This document shows positions 10,039 to 19,950 of a stretch of 64,000 nt of DNA, one piece after another. The stretch spans positions 2,170,001-2,234,000 of the forward strand of contig NZ_AP018738.1 in assembly GCF_000974685.2 (NCBI RefSeq), in the 5' to 3' direction. A program made the translations under genes and the position numbers. Positions within the stretch are counted from its first letter, which is position 1; every line of letters starts with the position of its first letter. The notes beneath the pieces were generated by a model. The model did not search any database, had not been told where the DNA came from, and saw nothing but the letters and a program-made list of their open reading frames with translations. This stretch comes from Ferriphaselus amnicola. GTDB taxonomy: Bacteria; Pseudomonadota; Gammaproteobacteria; Burkholderiales; Gallionellaceae.

Positions 10039-11337
10039 ATGCCACACCAGAAGATTCGTCGTTTGCGCTGGATCGCTTTCACTCTGCTGGCCTTGTGTTA
10101 CATGCTGGCATTCTTTCATCGCATGGCTCCCGCCGCCATCGCAGGCGAGTTGCAGCATGATTTTCACGCCAGCGGAGCGGCATTGGGTGGGCTGGCAGCG
10201 ATGTATTTCTACATCTATATGCTGATGCAGATCCCAGTCGGAGTGATGGCGGACACCTTAGGCGTGCGCCGCATCGTCAGCCTAGGCGCAGTCGTGGCAG
10301 GTGTAGGCTCGTTACTGTTTGCCAGCGCAGATTCACTACTATGGGCTTCCATCGGACGACTACTGGTGGGACTCGGCGTATCGGTATTTTTCATCTCGCT
10401 GATGAAGGTCAACGCAGTGTGGTTCCATGATCGCCACTTCGGCAGCGCAGGCGGCTTCTCGATTTTACTAGGCAATGTAGGCGCGATACTGGCCACCTCC
10501 CCTTTGGTCTGGCTGGTGTCGCAGACCTCATGGCGTAACGTATTCGGCGCAGTGGGCGTGATTTCCTTGCTGTTAGCGGTACTGGTGTGGAAATGGGTCC
10601 GCGATCATCCGCATCAAGCGGGACTGCCGAGTATGCGCGAACTAGAGGGCAAACCACCGCACCCCAAGCATGATGGTCACTGGCGCGCAGGCCTCATACA
10701 GGTAGCGAAGAATCGTCAGACTTGGCCGGGATTCTTTCCCAATTTCGGTATCGCCGGAACGCTGTTCGCATTCGCCGGCCTCTGGGCCGTGCCCTATTTG
10801 CGCGACGCACACAACATGAGCCGAGAGCTGGCGAGTCAGCACAACAGCGTATTGCTGATAGGCTTCGCCATCGGGGCGCTATGCAGCGGTCTGATCTCCG
10901 ACCGCATCAAGCGCCGCAAACCCGTGATCGCTGGCGGCTCGTTGTTGTATGTGTTGTGCTGGCTACCGATGTTGTTGATGTGGAACCTACCGGTAGCGGG
11001 CAGCTTGGCACTATTTTTTCTGATGGGCTTCACCGCCTCAGGATTCACCCTCTCTTGGGCCAGCGCTAAGGAGGTCAACCCTCCCGCCCTATCCGGCATG
11101 GCGACCAGTGTGGTCAACACCGGCTCGTTCATAGGTGCCGGCATCTTGCAGCCCTTGGTCGGCTGGGTGATGGATCAACAGTGGGACGGTCAAACATTGG
11201 TCGGGGCACGCATCTATTCGCCCGCAAACTATCAGTACGGCCTAGGCGTGATGTTCGCCTTTGCTCTGCTGGGATTACTCGGCGCCTGCTTCATCCGCGA
11301 GACACGCTGCCGCAACATCACTGAAGCCGCAGGCTAA
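10039..11337 (+). CDS. MFS transporter
   Basis: About 432 residues with roughly 12 hydrophobic helices. The loop after helix 2 (GVMADTLGVRRIV) is the MFS signature, repeated in weaker form in the second half (GLISDRIKRRKPVI). The helix 1 segment HRMAPAAIAGELQHDF resembles the sugar-phosphate/organic anion permease branch. It should move a small solute across the inner membrane, but the substrate cannot be read from sequence. ATG 10039 is preferred to the adjoining TTG at 10036; GAGAAAG precedes it. Confidence 0.87.
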   Translation: MPHQKIRRLRWIAFTLLALCYMLAFFHRMAPAAIAGELQHDFHASGAALGGLAAMYFYIYMLMQIPVGVMADTLGVRRIVSLGAVVAGVGSLLFASADSLLWASIGRLLVGLGVSVFFISLMKVNAVWFHDRHFGSAGGFSILLGNVGAILATSPLVWLVSQTSWRNVFGAVGVISLLLAVLVWKWVRDHPHQAGLPSMRELEGKPPHPKHDGHWRAGLIQVAKNRQTWPGFFPNFGIAGTLFAFAGLWAVPYLRDAHNMSRELASQHNSVLLIGFAIGALCSGLISDRIKRRKPVIAGGSLLYVLCWLPMLLMWNLPVAGSLALFFLMGFTASGFTLSWASAKEVNPPALSGMATSVVNTGSFIGAGILQPLVGWVMDQQWDGQTLVGARIYSPANYQYGLGVMFAFALLGLLGACFIRETRCRNITEAAG

Positions 11338-11836
11338 AAAGGCGCTCAATGGTGACACCACGCGACTTAGCCACGAAAAGCACCCCCTTAGCCAGCAGAT
11401 CACTCACTTCCGGATTGATAGAAGTCGCCGGGATGTTTACCAGCACCAGCGCAGCATAATCCTGAAGTATCTTGTAAGGCGTATCTCGATCCGTATCGGG
11501 TGCAAGTGGTCGAGGACTGATCGCCTGAAAATACAATATACCGTTGCGCCGAGTCAGCCCCAGCAGGTAGCGCTTATGACCATGTGTGACCACGTCCGCA
11601 TCACAGATTTCAAAACACAGCGTTTCGCTATCCCCCTCCGAGAATCCCTGCTCCAGTAACTGATGCGCGATAGCTTCGATCAACGGCTGCGCCAATTTGA
11701 GTTGCGGAGCCAAAGTGGCGTGAAACTGCCCCACACGCTCGATGACCAAAGGGCTGTCGGGGGGTGGAGTTCTGCTAGGCTTGATCAGAATCACGACGAC
11801 GGTAACGATGATGGCAAGAAGAGCCAGCTCGATCAT
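11318..11836 (-). CDS. Membrane-anchored hypothetical protein
   Basis: 172 residues with one N-terminal transmembrane anchor (IELALLAIIVTVVVILI) and a soluble domain. No family was recognised. It converges on the MFS gene and overlaps its 3' end by 20 bases. The frame is long, begins with a clean anchor and has normal composition, so it is probably real. Confidence 0.65.
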   Translation of the reverse strand: MIELALLAIIVTVVVILIKPSRTPPPDSPLVIERVGQFHATLAPQLKLAQPLIEAIAHQLLEQGFSEGDSETLCFEICDADVVTHGHKRYLLGLTRRNGILYFQAISPRPLAPDTDRDTPYKILQDYAALVLVNIPATSINPEVSDLLAKGVLFVAKSRGVTIERLFSLRLQ

Positions 11837-11875
11837 AATTCGCTTGAATCAAAGAATGCCAAGTAGGGACCCATA

Positions 11876-14692
11876 TTAAATCGCAGACTCTCGCTGAAGA
11901 TAGGTAACAGCGATACTTTCTGGAACGGGGCGGCAGAATAAATAGCCCTGGTATTCCTCGCAGTGTAAGTCACGTATGAAATCCAGCTGAGCCTGGGTTT
12001 CCACCCCCTCTGCGATCACCTTCATTTCCATTGCATGCGCCAATACAGCCGTCGCATTGACAATGGCCTCGTCGTTCTCATCCGTGTCTATGTCCCGCAC
12101 AAACGACTGGTCGATCTTCAGTGACTTCATCGGAAGCAGCTTCAAGCGACTGAGTGAAGAGTAGCCCGTACCGAAGTCATCCAGCGACAGATCAAAACCA
12201 GCCTCATTCAACTGATCCATGACGCGGATACTGTCACCGCCGATATCCATCAACATACTTTCGGTCAGTTCCAACTCGATGAAATGGGTGGGGATGCCGA
12301 CATTACGAACGATGGACTGTATCTTTTCTGCGAAATTCTTTTGCCCGAATTGGCGCACGGACAGATTAACGGCCACAGGCACAATGCGATAGCCCTGAGA
12401 CAGCCAGATACGTTGCTGCATGGCCACTTGGTGCAATACCCAGTCGCCAATTTCGTTGATCAAGCCACTCTCCTCGGCCACAGGAATGAAGTCTGCCGGA
12501 GAAACAAATCCTATTTGCGGGTGCGACCAGCGAAGCAAGGCTTCCATACCTACCACTTCACCACTGCTCACACTTACTTTGGGCTGGTAATACATCGTGA
12601 GTTGCCCCTTAGCTAGGGCACTACGCAAGTCGTTTTCTAGCTGGAGTCGCTGCACGGCTTTGGCATTCATGGCAGCTTCGTAATACTCCAAACGATTACG
12701 GCCAGCATCTTTGGCGCGATACATCGCCAAGTCAGCATTACGAAGCAAGAGCGTGGCGGTTTCGCCATCTTCGGGATAAATACTCACTCCGATACTCGGC
12801 GTTACCGACAACTGGTACTCACCCACGTCAAACTGCTGCATCAGCGACGCAATCATTTTTTCAGCGATGAAAGTGGCCTCGTCCTCCGAGTTCAAGTCGC
12901 CGATGACCGCCACAAACTCATCGCCACCTAAACGCGCGATGGTATCGGAGCGGCGCAAACACTGCTTTAAGCGATCAGCCACCATTTTCAGCAATGCGTC
13001 ACCGATATCGTGCCCGAGTGAATCATTGATATTTTTGAAGTGATCCAAATCAATGAACATGACTGCGAGCCGCGCTTGATGTCCCTGAGCGTAACTCAGC
13101 CCCTGCTCCAAGCGATCATTCAATAAGTAACGATTTGGTAAGCCGGTCAATACATCGTAATTGGCTAGGTATTGGATGCGCTCTTCTTCTTTTTTTCGCT
13201 CGGACAAATCAAGATAGACGGCAATGTAATGAGTAACTTCGCCCCGCTCATCACGCAACACACTCACGGTGATCCACTCAGGGAAGACCTCTCCATTTTT
13301 GCGCTTGTTCCAAATTTCCCCTCGCCATTGGTTATGGCTATGCAGCACCGTGAAAAAGCCTTGATAGAACTCTTTAGTGTGGCGACCAGACGCTAGGATG
13401 CGGGGATTTTTGCCGAGAACCTCGCGGTCAGAATAGCCCGTTATTTCGGTGAAGGCTCGATTGACCATCACAATAGCGTTCGAGGCATCCGTGATCACGA
13501 TAGCTTCACTATTGTTAGCAAAGACCTCTGCGGATAAACGCAAACCTTCCTCGGCCTTTCTTCGTTCAGATATTTCACGAGTCAGGCTGCCGACCATATC
13601 GTGAATGGCCGTGGACAAATGAGCCACCTCGCCATTGCCTTGCTGCATGGGCACGTCATACGTCAGTTCGCCCGCAGCCACCTTGTCTGCCGCCTGACTG
13701 ATACGAGTAATAGGACCGGCGATACGCCCAGCCATCATCCAGCCTAGCCACGCGAACATCAACCCCAGCATCACCCCCATCGCCAAGATGCGCTGACGCA
13801 ACTGTCGTGCTGGCGTAAAAGCTTGGGTCACATCTTCACGCATTAGCGAAATCCATCCCATACCCGGATAGTCACGATAGCCGGACGACTTGGCATAGCC
13901 AATCAGGTAAGTTTTCCCATCCGCCCATGTTTCCAGCAAATAGCCACTACGTTGCCCTGACTGCCTAAGGGTGCGCAAAGTCAGAGGCGCCACTTTGGCT
14001 AAGTCGCTACGTGCCGGCTCTGGCCCAGATAAAACCAAGCCATCTTGAGAAAGAAGAAACGTATCCATACCGGGCGTCTTTTTACTGTCTAGCACCTCCT
14101 CCGCCCACTTCCAGAAGATGTGCCCACACAAGACACCTTGGAGCTTGCCCTGTTTATCAATCACAGGGGCGGCGACATCGACAAGATAGAACATCTCACC
14201 ACTGGGATTGGGCAACAACTTTGAAAGCAAAAGCGCATCGTGCATATCTCCCAGATAGGCACGATCACGCCCTTTGCTACACCACGGACGTTTGGCCAAG
14301 TCTTTACCTTCAAGGTACTTTCCGGTACCGACCAAACCTTTGCCTTGGACATCACAAATCCCAATCCAAGCGTAGGCATTGAAGCTGCGCTGAAGCCGCT
14401 CAAGAATCTCGCGCTTGCGACCTACAGAAACGTCTGGATCACGAATATCCTCAAGCGTGGCTGCATTCTGAATCTCACGACTCCGCTCGAACATGCCGCG
14501 ATCAAGCACATCAAGCATGCTGGCTGCTCGGCGAGCAAAAGACTCGCCCTCACTCTTCTCGATCTGGTTCTTACTGTTTTCCGCCGCGTAATAGCTCAGC
14601 GCCAGCGATAGTAATAGCGCAATTGCGCCGCTCGCAAAGCTGATTTGGGCGCGCAAACTATTTCTAGGATTCAATCGACTGAGCCACCGCAT
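11876..14692 (-). CDS. Cache-HAMP-PAS-GGDEF-EAL c-di-GMP signalling protein
   Basis: About 938 residues. Order: transmembrane helix (about 20-38), periplasmic Cache sensor to about 300, second helix (about 303-325), HAMP, PAS (about 390-505), GGDEF (about 515-680) and EAL (about 690-930). The GGDEF motif is intact (RLGGDEF) with an RRSD inhibitory site. EAL residues are present (GMEALLRW, ELTESML, LDDFGTGYSS, KIDQSFV, EGVET). Both synthesis and hydrolysis of c-di-GMP are possible. ATG 14692 has GGAG upstream; a TTG 12 bases earlier is less likely. Confidence 0.93.
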   Translation of the reverse strand: MRWLSRLNPRNSLRAQISFASGAIALLLSLALSYYAAENSKNQIEKSEGESFARRAASMLDVLDRGMFERSREIQNAATLEDIRDPDVSVGRKREILERLQRSFNAYAWIGICDVQGKGLVGTGKYLEGKDLAKRPWCSKGRDRAYLGDMHDALLLSKLLPNPSGEMFYLVDVAAPVIDKQGKLQGVLCGHIFWKWAEEVLDSKKTPGMDTFLLSQDGLVLSGPEPARSDLAKVAPLTLRTLRQSGQRSGYLLETWADGKTYLIGYAKSSGYRDYPGMGWISLMREDVTQAFTPARQLRQRILAMGVMLGLMFAWLGWMMAGRIAGPITRISQAADKVAAGELTYDVPMQQGNGEVAHLSTAIHDMVGSLTREISERRKAEEGLRLSAEVFANNSEAIVITDASNAIVMVNRAFTEITGYSDREVLGKNPRILASGRHTKEFYQGFFTVLHSHNQWRGEIWNKRKNGEVFPEWITVSVLRDERGEVTHYIAVYLDLSERKKEEERIQYLANYDVLTGLPNRYLLNDRLEQGLSYAQGHQARLAVMFIDLDHFKNINDSLGHDIGDALLKMVADRLKQCLRRSDTIARLGGDEFVAVIGDLNSEDEATFIAEKMIASLMQQFDVGEYQLSVTPSIGVSIYPEDGETATLLLRNADLAMYRAKDAGRNRLEYYEAAMNAKAVQRLQLENDLRSALAKGQLTMYYQPKVSVSSGEVVGMEALLRWSHPQIGFVSPADFIPVAEESGLINEIGDWVLHQVAMQQRIWLSQGYRIVPVAVNLSVRQFGQKNFAEKIQSIVRNVGIPTHFIELELTESMLMDIGGDSIRVMDQLNEAGFDLSLDDFGTGYSSLSRLKLLPMKSLKIDQSFVRDIDTDENDEAIVNATAVLAHAMEMKVIAEGVETQAQLDFIRDLHCEEYQGYLFCRPVPESIAVTYLQRESAI

Positions 14693-14906
14693 ACCAAACT
14701 CCAAGTATTGAGTATTTTCATAGGCAATTAACGTAGCAATACGCCCTCTCCACGCAACCGATTAATGCACAGAAAAAATGGCGTTCGCAAATCTTATCTG
14801 AAATTACCGCCTCCCTGCCAATCACCACCTAGCAGTGATGAGGATGGTTGCCTTACTGCCTTGCTCCAGAGTAATCTACATGCCGATAGCTTACAAGGAG
14901 CGAATC

Positions 14907-15104
14907 ATGAACATCACCTCTAGCACTAACGCAGCGCTAATCAGCAATGCCAGTGACACAGTTGGGATCAGCATACTCAAAAAAGCCATGAGTATCGAAG
15001 CACAGTCAGCGATGGCACTCATCCATGCGCTCCCTCAGCCTTTGCAACCTAGCACGGGCAATTTGCCTCCCAACTTGGGGCAGAACATCAACACCACAGC
15101 CTGA
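14907..15104 (+). CDS. YjfB-family putative motility protein
   Basis: 65 residues starting MNITSSTNAALISN, with AAGGAG eight bases before the ATG. The pattern (ILKKAMSIEAQSAMALIHALPQP) matches the short YjfB family, often listed as a putative motility protein and found near flagellar or c-di-GMP genes. Its function is not established. It lies divergent to the large GGDEF-EAL gene. Confidence 0.75.
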   Translation: MNITSSTNAALISNASDTVGISILKKAMSIEAQSAMALIHALPQPLQPSTGNLPPNLGQNINTTA

Positions 15105-15290
15105 TTAGAAGTGGCCAAACAGCTTGTATCTCTGCGTTCGCAACTGCTGCCTTGATGAACACATCATTTTCATAGGCTGCTTGCGCACGATCCTTGAGAT
15201 TCAATCTTGGGACGAAGCTGATGTAAGGAGCGCAGAGTAAGCATTCAGAGCTGCCAGAAAAGGCAGCAAGAGAATGAAGGCCCCTTCGAT

Positions 15291-15608
15291 TCAAGTCACG
15301 ACCAAGTAGGGATCCATCGTGACGGACTCCACCGATTCACCCTGCATAACGACCCGCCCCTCGATTCTGGAGTTGCCGGTTTCACTGAACTCAAAGCGAT
15401 AAGTACGGCGCAACACCCGCCGCCCGAACGCATCGCGAACAAGGCTTACCCCAATACTAGCAACGGTATCATCGAGAAACTGCACGTTCGCTCTGATGCA
15501 CGCCTCTCGACCCGCGCTCCGCGCCAATTCCAGTACGCGGATGCTGCTGAGCCAGAACCACACGCCTCCGGCCAATAACAACAAGAAGATTAAACTCGTG
15601 CTATCCAT
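15291..15608 (-). CDS. DUF3301-family membrane protein
   Basis: 105 residues. An N-terminal helix (SLIFLLLLAGGVWFWLSSI) leads to a short soluble domain with RVLELARSAGREACIRANVQFLDDTVA and RRTYRFEFSETG, the DUF3301 pattern. The function is unknown. It lies six bases after the DUF1653 gene and probably shares the djlA transcript. Confidence 0.78.
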   Translation of the reverse strand: MDSTSLIFLLLLAGGVWFWLSSIRVLELARSAGREACIRANVQFLDDTVASIGVSLVRDAFGRRVLRRTYRFEFSETGNSRIEGRVVMQGESVESVTMDPYLVVT

Positions 15609-15614
15609 GCTGAT

Positions 15615-15809
15615 TTAGTCATTGATCCGCGCAAATCTCGGCACATCACGCCCTTCATGTTGCACCTGCTCAAAGAACACGTCGCTGGGACGCGCCCAAA
15701 TCGTGCCGTTGGCAGCTCGGTAGATCATCATGATGATTTGAGGGTCGGATTCGAGCTTAGCCTCACAGACCATCTCATAAATACCGCCCTTATAGTGCTG
15801 ATATTTCAT
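15615..15809 (-). CDS. DUF1653-family small protein
   Basis: 64 residues. YQHYKGGIYEMVCEA and IMMIYRAANGTIWARPSDVFFEQV are the DUF1653 pattern, a small SH3-like fold of unknown role. It lies 7 bases after djlA on the same strand. Confidence 0.8.
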   Translation of the reverse strand: MKYQHYKGGIYEMVCEAKLESDPQIIMMIYRAANGTIWARPSDVFFEQVQHEGRDVPRFARIND

Positions 15810-15816
15810 GAGAGCG

Positions 15817-16590
15817 CTATATCCCTCGCGTTTTCTTGATCAAATCGTAAGCCAGTTGGATCTCCTTAGCCTGCTCGGTAGCCACCTTGATCATATCCTC
15901 AGGTACGCCTTGACCCATGAGCTTATCTGGATGGTATTGACTCATCAGCTTGCGATAGGCGCGCTTGATTTCCGCATCCGTACTTTCCTTGCTCACGCCC
16001 AACGCCTTGTAGGCATCCTCGATCGCCTGACCGGAAGTCGCTTGCCCCGCTCCGAAGTGAGACTGATTGATCACCATATCCAGCAAATGTCTGAATGCGG
16101 CCTGGTCATAGCCGAGGTACTCAGCGATCTTGATCAACAATGCTTCTTCTTGCGGATGAAAATGACCATCCGCATGAGCCATGACAATCAAATAGACCAG
16201 CAGAACTTGCTTCAAGTCTTTAGTCTGACCGCATATCGACATGAAGCGCTGATATGTCGGCTCTACATCGAATGCAGCATCCGCACCTTGTTTGAACAAA
16301 GCTATCGCTTGCTTACGATGCTCATCGGTCATGCCCAGCTTCCGCATGAGCACTTCGACATGATCGATTTCATCCTGAGAGATATGGCCATCAGCTTTGG
16401 CCAACTTGCCCATCGAAATGAACACAGTTTCTAGGAAAACCGCCTGACGTAGCGCATTCTGCAGCGGGTTCATACCACCCGAGCCATACGCACGCATCCG
16501 ATCAAAGAATGCCCCACCGAAAAATCCAATGACGGCCCCAATAAAGCCCAACAGCAGGTAACCAACGACAACACCAATCAGTTTGAACAA
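15817..16590 (-). CDS. djlA: Co-chaperone DjlA, membrane DnaJ-like protein
   Basis: 257 residues. An N-terminal glycine-rich transmembrane helix (about 5-28) is followed by a TerB-like helical domain (about 45-160) and a C-terminal J domain with the essential HPD motif (SQYHPDKL). DjlA anchors to the inner membrane and stimulates DnaK ATPase. The spacing and domain order match the family. It heads a three-gene leftward set with DUF1653 and DUF3301 proteins. Confidence 0.9.
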   Translation of the reverse strand: MFKLIGVVVGYLLLGFIGAVIGFFGGAFFDRMRAYGSGGMNPLQNALRQAVFLETVFISMGKLAKADGHISQDEIDHVEVLMRKLGMTDEHRKQAIALFKQGADAAFDVEPTYQRFMSICGQTKDLKQVLLVYLIVMAHADGHFHPQEEALLIKIAEYLGYDQAAFRHLLDMVINQSHFGAGQATSGQAIEDAYKALGVSKESTDAEIKRAYRKLMSQYHPDKLMGQGVPEDMIKVATEQAKEIQLAYDLIKKTRGI

Positions 16591-16998
16591 GATAACTCCA
16601 AAATATTCCCCGGCATGGGGCTGGCAGGATTATAACTTGCGCATCTCAGGATCCGGTCACCTTGAGCTTAACCGCCTATGCCTAAACACATGGAACCCGC
16701 ATATCGGCATCGGATACTCATGATCATTTGAGTTCAGATTGGCGTGATCGTCCGAAGCACTGGCAAACAGTAACCTATTGATAATGATAATTGATGCGAC
16801 TGGATAGTAATAAAAAAGCCACTGGAATCAGTGGCTTTTTTATTACGCAATTGGCCCACGGGGATCTGAACCGAGTCGTCCAATAGCGCATTCCCAAGCC
16901 ATTTTTACAAAAAACAAAGATAGCCGTTACCCACCGTGTTACCCACCAGTTCAACCCCCATGAGAGGTTGAATTTCTACGCTTCTTAGCGCAGCAGAA
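16591..16998. other. Intergenic region holding the outer boundary of island C
   Basis: About 400 bases without a gene. The left part is presumably the djlA promoter; the right part holds the repeat at 16770-16868, which resembles the tRNA-Glu 3' end and its terminator. Nothing else was recognised. Confidence 0.5.
16770..16868. repeat. Degenerate att copy of tRNA-Glu 3' end and terminator
   Basis: Four blocks occur here in the same order and spacing as at 20811-20910: a 14-base block (16770-16783), an A-rich terminator hairpin with arms GCCACTG and CAGTGGC (16818-16835), TACGCAATTGGC (16844-16855) and CCACGGGGAT (16856-16865). In the right copy the last two blocks are the 3' end of tRNA-Glu. 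This looks like the displaced att copy left when an element integrates at a tRNA 3' end. It is diverged, so the event is old. Confidence 0.65.
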
Positions 16999-17448
16999 TT
17001 ATAACTTACTGAGCAAATGGGCCTCAAATTCCTCTTGGACTATCTCCCTGATCTGTTCAATAGGAATGATATCGAACATGGATCGAACACATCTCCGCAA
17101 CTCATCCTGACCTTGCTTCTTAGTGTCCTGAAAAATATTCTTAAGTTCATTAAGGAGCGCCTGAGACTGTTCAGTAGCCAAATCCTCAATTGGCTTGATC
17201 CACCCGGCCAGAGTAGCTTTTTTCATAATAAACTCCACACGAGCATCGCCAACAGGTCTTCTTCCTGACCTATAGTCACGCCACAGCGCTCCCTTTGATT
17301 TTTCTGATCCGATACAAAAATACTCCTCCAGCCTAGAGCTCGATAGCCCCGAATTCTTGCTAATCATCGAAGTGATAAGTCGGATGCGCTCGCGTCCAAC
17401 AAAGTTGGTTGGGCGACCACGCCTGAGTTTACGAATTTTGTCTTCCAT
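16999..17448 (-). CDS. Hypothetical island protein
   Basis: 149 residues, not recognised. A basic N-terminus (KIRKLRRGRPTNFVGRERIR) with a helix-rich region suggests nucleic-acid binding; the C-terminal half is acidic and helical. It is divergent from the AlpA-like gene across a 127-base region with two copies of CCGACACCTG, so it may be a regulator of the island. That role is inference from layout. Confidence 0.6.
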   Translation of the reverse strand: MEDKIRKLRRGRPTNFVGRERIRLITSMISKNSGLSSSRLEEYFCIGSEKSKGALWRDYRSGRRPVGDARVEFIMKKATLAGWIKPIEDLATEQSQALLNELKNIFQDTKKQGQDELRRCVRSMFDIIPIEQIREIVQEEFEAHLLSKL

Positions 17449-17469
17449 ATTCGAACTTCATCATTCATA

Positions 17470-17525
17470 CCGACACCTGATATTCTGCATTATCCTTGAA
17501 TTTAAAGATACATGTCCGACACCTG
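17470..17525. promoter_or_regulatory. Divergent control region with two 10-base direct repeats
   Basis: CCGACACCTG occurs at 17470-17479 and 17516-17525, 46 bases apart, in the region between the divergent 149-residue and AlpA-like genes. This is a likely binding site for one of the two adjacent candidate regulators. Confidence 0.4.
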
Positions 17526-17575
17526 TAAACATTAGTATGTGCTTGTGGTTCACTTGTCATACGGGAAGGTAGATT

Positions 17576-17758
17576 ATGGATATGCGATTACTACGCTTGT
17601 CGGAGGTTCTTGCTCTGGTGCGTCTTGGAAAGACGACGTTGTATCAATTGGTGAAGGATGGTGACTTCCCAGCACCGATCAAAATCAGTCGGCGTGCAAC
17701 TGCTTGGCGCTCAGAAGATGTTTCCAACTGGGTCAAGACTAGGGAGGCCACACGATGA
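17576..17758 (+). CDS. AlpA-family DNA-binding protein
   Basis: 60 residues. LLRLSEVLALVRLGKTTLYQLVKDGDFPAP followed by ATAWRSEDVSNWV is the AlpA/excisionase-like winged helix found in CP4-57-type islands, where it regulates excision. An ATG two codons in is an alternative start. It overlaps the next gene by 4 bases (ATGA), so the two are co-translated. The same pair, with diverged sequence, is in island B. Confidence 0.85.
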   Translation: MDMRLLRLSEVLALVRLGKTTLYQLVKDGDFPAPIKISRRATAWRSEDVSNWVKTREATR

Positions 17759-18342
17759 AAATGTCTCCCCTTGATCGGCAGGCTTTTGTGGAGAAGCAGA
17801 TACTCCGGCTCTGTAATCGGTTCGGATTCACAACTGAATCAATCAGCACTACACTGCTGGGAACAACTAGGCGCGACTATTGCAATCGATTAGCCAAGCG
17901 AGGGTTACTACGGCTGGGTAAGGAGTATGACGATCGCCCTTCATATTACCTTTTGACCAAGGCTGGATACGAAATTGCCCAAGGTTGCGAGCAATTTCCT
18001 CTCGAGCACATTTCAGACTCCCACAAGGTTACACGCAACCTATTCTGGCATGAGCACATGCTCGCAGAGGTGACTGCCTACCATTTGCAGAAAAGTGCGG
18101 TTTCAGATTATTTGATTCCTCGCAGGCAGATGACTGAGGCCAAAAAATACTGTGAATGTAAGTTATTCGATGCAATCTACTTCAAGGATGCAGGAGATCG
18201 TGGGCGATTATCATCGATAGGCGTGGAGATCGAGAATCAGGATTGGAAGCGCGGTGATCGCCTTGAGAATTTCATTCAGCAGATATCTCGCAGCCTGCGC
18301 GGTGATCTGGTAGGGCAGGTGTTGAATTGCACCCAAAACTGA
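17755..18342 (+). pseudogene. Cassette protein (H...D...ExE...DWK), truncated by IS21
   Basis: The native frame runs about 188 codons to 18319, where the IS begins; the last residues (VLNCTQN) are encoded by the IS end. The N-terminus looks like a winged helix (LCNRFGFTTESISTTLLGTTRRDYCNRLAKRGLL). It then has WHEHMLAEVTAYHLQ, YLIPRRQM, LFDAIYF and GVEIENQDWK. The same landmarks occur in the 298-residue protein of island B. The D...ExE...K spacing recalls PD-(D/E)xK-like folds and the replication-relaxation family, but that is inference. About a third of the protein is missing. Confidence 0.75.
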
Positions 18343-18435
18343 CCCACCTAGCGCAGTAAATTGCATCCAAATTTGACCCACGTATAGATACTGTCCTGCT
18401 CAATATTTGAGCGGGAACAAACAGGAGTGATCAAC

Positions 18436-19950
18436 GTGGCGATATTAAGCAGCATCAGGCGCTGGCATTTGCGCGACAACATGCCCATCAGAGAGATCGT
18501 TCGAAGGACCGGACTCTCCCGCAACACCATCAGGAAGTATTTGACCAACAAAGTCGTTGAGCCCAAGTACCCCAAGCGTAAGACCCCCAGCAAGCTCGAC
18601 GACTATGCCGTCAAGCTAACTGCATGGCTAAAGACCGAAGCTGGCAAAGGACGCAAACAGAAGCGTAGTCTCAAGCAACTGCACAGCGACTTGGTGCAGC
18701 TAGGCTTCACAGGCTCCTACGACCGAGTGGTTGCCTTCGCTAAACGATGGCGACAGCAACAACAAGAACAGGCGCAGACGGCGGGACGCGGCACCTTCAT
18801 TCCGCTCATCTTTGCACCTGGTGAAGCCTTCCAGTTCGATTGGAGCGAAGACTGGGCCGTCATCGCGGGAGAACGCACCAAACTTCAGATTGCTCACTTC
18901 AAACTCAGTCACAGTCGAGCCTTCTATCTGCGTGCCTATCCGTTGCAGACACACGAGATGCTGTTCGACGCACACAACCATGCCTTCGCTGTCTTCGACG
19001 GCGTGCCTGCGCGTGGCATCTACGACAACATGCGCACCGCAGTAGACAAGGTCCGACGCGGCAAACAACGCGACGTCAATATCCGCTTCTCTGCCATGGT
19101 GAGCCACTACCTGTTCGATGCTGAATTCTGCAATCCAGCTTCCGGTTGGGAGAAAGGACAGATTGAGAAAAACGTACAAGATGCAAGGCATCGCATCTGG
19201 AACAAACTCCCCGCGTTTGGGAGTCTGCATGAACTCAATGACTGGCTACATCAACGCTGCCTGTCGCTCTGGAAAGAACTCCCTCATCCCCTACAATCGG
19301 AACGTCGTATCGCAGATGTCTATGCGGACGAACATCCTTGCCTGATGGCGCTGTCCTGCCCATTTGATGGATTTGTTGAACACGTCAAACGCGTGTCGCC
19401 GACTTGCTTGGTCATGTTCGAGCGTAACCGCTACAGTGTTCCGGCCTCCTATGCCAACCGCCCCATCAGCCTGAGGGTGTATGCCGACAAGCTGTTGTTC
19501 GTAGCTGAATCTCAAATCATTGCCGAGCATGTGCGGATGATTTCGAATAAGCATGCTCATGGTCAGACGATCTACGACTGGCGTCATTACCTGAGCGTGC
19601 TTCAACGCAAGCCAGGTGCATTGCGCAACGGTGCACCGTTCGCTGAACTACCCGAAGGCTTCAAGCATTTGCAGAACATCTTGCTCAAGCGACTGGGTGG
19701 AGATCGGGAGATGGTAGAAATCTTAGCCCTCGTCTTACAGCACGATGAAGCTGCCGTGCTCACAGCAGTCGAGTTGGCCCTAGAGAGCGGTGTGCCATCC
19801 AAGCAGCATGTGCTCAATCTGCTGACGCGACTGATTGAGCCTGCACCACCAGCCCCTGTTGATACGCCGGCCCATCTGACGCTCGTGGTCGAGCCGCAGT
19901 CTAACGTTAGCCGCTATGACCAATTGAGGGAGGTGCGCCATGCAGCATGA
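18436..19950 (+). CDS. istA: IS21 transposase IstA
   Basis: About 504 residues. An N-terminal helix-turn-helix ([21 protein letters not shown]) is followed by a DDE integrase core ([36 protein letters not shown]) and a C-terminal beta domain. It makes the DNA cuts and strand transfer. GTG 18436 has AGGAG eight bases upstream; an in-frame GTG at 18427 overlaps that site and is less likely. istB overlaps by 11 bases. Confidence 0.93.
   Translation: MAILSSIRRWHLRDNMPIREIVRRTGLSRNTIRKYLTNKVVEPKYPKRKTPSKLDDYAVKLTAWLKTEAGKGRKQKRSLKQLHSDLVQLGFTGSYDRVVAFAKRWRQQQQEQAQTAGRGTFIPLIFAPGEAFQFDWSEDWAVIAGERTKLQIAHFKLSHSRAFYLRAYPLQTHEMLFDAHNHAFAVFDGVPARGIYDNMRTAVDKVRRGKQRDVNIRFSAMVSHYLFDAEFCNPASGWEKGQIEKNVQDARHRIWNKLPAFGSLHELNDWLHQRCLSLWKELPHPLQSERRIADVYADEHPCLMALSCPFDGFVEHVKRVSPTCLVMFERNRYSVPASYANRPISLRVYADKLLFVAESQIIAEHVRMISNKHAHGQTIYDWRHYLSVLQRKPGALRNGAPFAELPEGFKHLQNILLKRLGGDREMVEILALVLQHDEAAVLTAVELALESGVPSKQHVLNLLTRLIEPAPPAPVDTPAHLTLVVEPQSNVSRYDQLREVRHAA

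Noticed and set aside
15088-15294. Leftward 68-codon frame between the YjfB-like and DUF3301 genes
   Set aside because: TTG start, no ribosome site, overlaps the end of the YjfB-like gene and has no recognisable pattern.
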